Source: Acetobacter malorum
GTDB lineage: Bacteria; Pseudomonadota; Alphaproteobacteria; Acetobacterales; Acetobacteraceae
Assembly (NCBI RefSeq): GCF_001580615.1
Contig: NZ_LHZC01000028.1
Coordinates: 1-33,006 of the forward strand
Length of the DNA: 33,006 nucleotides
Reading direction: 5' to 3'
Under the pieces are notes generated by a model. It had not been told where the DNA came from and did no database searches. It saw only the letters and a list, made by a program, of their open reading frames with translations. Numbering within the stretch: the stretch's first letter is position 1; each line of letters opens with the position of its first letter. Both the position numbers and the translations under genes were made by a program. Below are positions 31,611 to 33,006 of the stretch, piece by piece.

Positions 31611-32765
31611 TCAATGCCTAATCAAAATATAATTAATCGTCAGATCGATATCAAAGTGGTTGCCCTTCATGTCCGGTGGGACGGGCGGGAGCTGGGAGCC
31701 GCGGAACATGCCGGAGGTCGCGGCGTCCAGATAGTAGGAGCCGGCTGAGCCTGTCTGGTAGACGGACTTCACGCGGCCCGTGCGGTCCAGAACCACATGC
31801 ACGGAGGAACTGCCTTCTTCCCCGTTTCGGGCAGCTTCTTCCGGGTAGTACATGTGGCGCTGAATCCACTCGTTAATCTGCTCACCATAATCATCGCTCA
31901 CACCCCGCACAGAAGTGCGGGAGGTGTAGTGCGCGTTAATCTGGCCGTTCTCCACCACGGGGCCAACGGAAAGGTCAATCGGGCCGCCAGAGCCACCCGG
32001 TCTGCCATGGCGGGAGCGGCGCGGGGCCGGGGCCTCGTTGAAGGAGAGGTCCATTGGGTTATCAAACGGGGATGCCGCGTGGCGGTTGGGCGTCTGGGAT
32101 GGGCGGGCGTGCGTCGTGGGGCGCTGCACCGCATGCGCCTGCGGCTTGTGGCCAGAGGGCGGGTGCGCGGCCTTTACCGGTTTGGGCGGCTGCGGCACGG
32201 ATTTGGTCAGCCCGTCATCCGCTTCTGGCAGAGGCGGGGTGGCTGGTGTTTCTTCCGACGGCACGGTGGGGGAGGGCGGCCCTTCCGCCGGGGTCGGTTC
32301 AGCCTGCCCCGCCTTGCTGGGGGCCTTGCCGGAGTTGCCGCCACCGGCCTCATCAGAATGCGGGCCGACCATGCCGCTGGTGGATTCCGGCTGCGCAAAA
32401 ACCATTTCCACCGGGGAAGGCTGCTGGCCATCCGGGGTGCCATGCTGCTGGTGGTGCGTGGCCTGCCACAACAGGGCACCCAGCAGCAGGAAATGCGCAA
32501 GGGCAGAGGCCGTCAGCACCGGGCCGATGGTGGGCTCGGCGTAGACTTCCTTGCGGATAATGGGTGTGGAGGTGCCTTTTACACGGCGATAGCCGGAAGC
32601 CGGGCGGGCGACGGGTGTGGGGGAAGCGGTCAGCCGGTCCCGTTCACCACCCTGCGGGGCAGGTGGCGGGCTGGCGGGGCGTGCGGTGCCGGGTGGGGAA
32701 GGGGGAACCAGCCGTGGTTCCTGCCCGTCCCGCCTGCGCGAAGAAGGGCTGAGCTTCGCCGTCAT
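31611..32765 (-). CDS. TonB-type energy transducer protein
   Basis: A 384-residue inner-membrane protein that would transfer proton-motive energy to outer-membrane receptors. Unlike classic TonB, about 80 residues of Pro/Arg-rich sequence precede the membrane helix (GPVLTASALAHFLLLGALLW, about 81-100). A long Pro/Ala/Ser/Thr-rich spacer (about 105-280) follows, then a C-terminal TonB domain (about 290-384). That domain has MYYPEEAARNGEEGSSSVHV, DRTGRVKSVYQTGSAGSYYL and a final strand DIDLTINYILI. GGAGGAG lies about 12 bases upstream of the ATG. No ExbB/ExbD genes are visible in the window, so its partners are unknown. Confidence 0.87.
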   Translation of the reverse strand: MTAKLSPSSRRRDGQEPRLVPPSPPGTARPASPPPAPQGGERDRLTASPTPVARPASGYRRVKGTSTPIIRKEVYAEPTIGPVLTASALAHFLLLGALLWQATHHQQHGTPDGQQPSPVEMVFAQPESTSGMVGPHSDEAGGGNSGKAPSKAGQAEPTPAEGPPSPTVPSEETPATPPLPEADDGLTKSVPQPPKPVKAAHPPSGHKPQAHAVQRPTTHARPSQTPNRHAASPFDNPMDLSFNEAPAPRRSRHGRPGGSGGPIDLSVGPVVENGQINAHYTSRTSVRGVSDDYGEQINEWIQRHMYYPEEAARNGEEGSSSVHVVLDRTGRVKSVYQTGSAGSYYLDAATSGMFRGSQLPPVPPDMKGNHFDIDLTINYILIRH

Positions 32766-32862
32766 GAAGTGCCGGATCTCTCCTCCGCAAAAACCGCGCC
32801 AGTAGCTGGCGGGTTGAAGCGGCTATTTTGCCATTGCTTCTGCATTGTTGCCACCCTGAATC

Positions 32863-33006
32863 CTAATTTGCCTTCATAGCAGGGTGCGGGGCGCTGTGTA
32901 ATGCGTCTTCTGAGGGCTGGTGGCCTGTGGGGGCCGGGGTGGTTGCGGGCTTTGACGTGTCTTGCGAGACATCCTGTTCCGGCGGCTGCGGGGCGGAGCC
33001 GGGCTG
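32863..33006 (-). CDS. 3' end of a proline-rich protein (partial at window edge)
   Basis: Reading from the right edge on the minus strand, 47 codons stay open to TAG at 32863-32865. The peptide is rich in Pro, Ala, Ser and Thr (for example QDTSKPATTPAPTGHQPSED), as in a disordered C-terminal tail. It ends 97 bases before the TonB-type gene on the same strand, so the two may be in one operon. The product cannot be identified from this fragment. Confidence 0.4.
   Translation of the reverse strand, partial: QPGSAPQPPEQDVSQDTSKPATTPAPTGHQPSEDALHSAPHPAMKAN

Noticed and set aside
31797..32879. A 360-codon frame antisense to the TonB-type gene
   Set aside because: Gly/Arg-rich shadow of the proline-rich coding strand.
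1..33006. tRNA or rRNA genes
   Set aside because: No cloverleaf-like or rRNA-like segments were recognised on either strand by eye.

Overview
The window reads as a chromosomal segment of an acetic acid bacterium (Alphaproteobacteria, Acetobacteraceae; Acetobacter or a close relative). The reasons are the high-GC coding style, the relatives suggested by most housekeeping proteins, and the large Hint-domain protein with AIDA-like repeats, a type common in that family. This is inference from protein character; no search was run.

Layout. 1-5058: purU (minus), a spacer with a cluster of DnaA-box-like sites, a nitric oxide defence locus (DUF488 gene and hmp on minus, nsrR divergent on plus, with a clear NsrR-type palindrome between them) and a PiT phosphate transporter. 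5059-10813: an AT-rich accessory region. It has three tandem copies of a ~180-codon gene resembling contact-dependent-inhibition immunity proteins, a convergent 820-residue AIDA-repeat/Hint protein, and about 690 bases without a convincing gene. 10814-17317: ordinary metabolic and transport genes. These are a YdfG-type reductase, two EamA transporters, a fluoride riboswitch with crcB, a degenerate M23-like secreted protein, a cold-shock protein, a VOC protein and a Tat-signal SDR. 17582-21301: a lower-GC surface-glycan cassette with a sulfotransferase-like protein and a two-domain glycosyltransferase interrupted by an in-frame amber codon. 21311-29406: GNAT, acyltransferase 3, a diiron ferritin-like protein, the thioesterase yciA, AMP nucleosidase amn, a UvrD-like helicase, a pepsin-fold protein lacking its catalytic motif and a tiny glycine-rich lipoprotein. 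29495-33006: an AT-rich KAP-like P-loop NTPase directly downstream of a TonB-type protein, then the 3' end of an unknown proline-rich gene.

How genes work together. hmp, nsrR and the DUF488 gene form a nitrosative-stress module. The riboswitch-crcB unit is a self-contained fluoride response. The sulfotransferase and glycosyltransferase genes probably modify a surface polysaccharide or glycoprotein, and the nearby O-acyltransferase may contribute.

The strongest candidate for something undescribed is the triplicated immunity-like array. Each copy has the same leader. Copies 1 and 2 end in their own terminator. All three carry the same TGA followed by an open in-frame tail of 42-44 codons with an immunity-family-like motif, and the variable stretch between copies looks mosaic. 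The solitary KAP NTPase is a second accessory or defence candidate.
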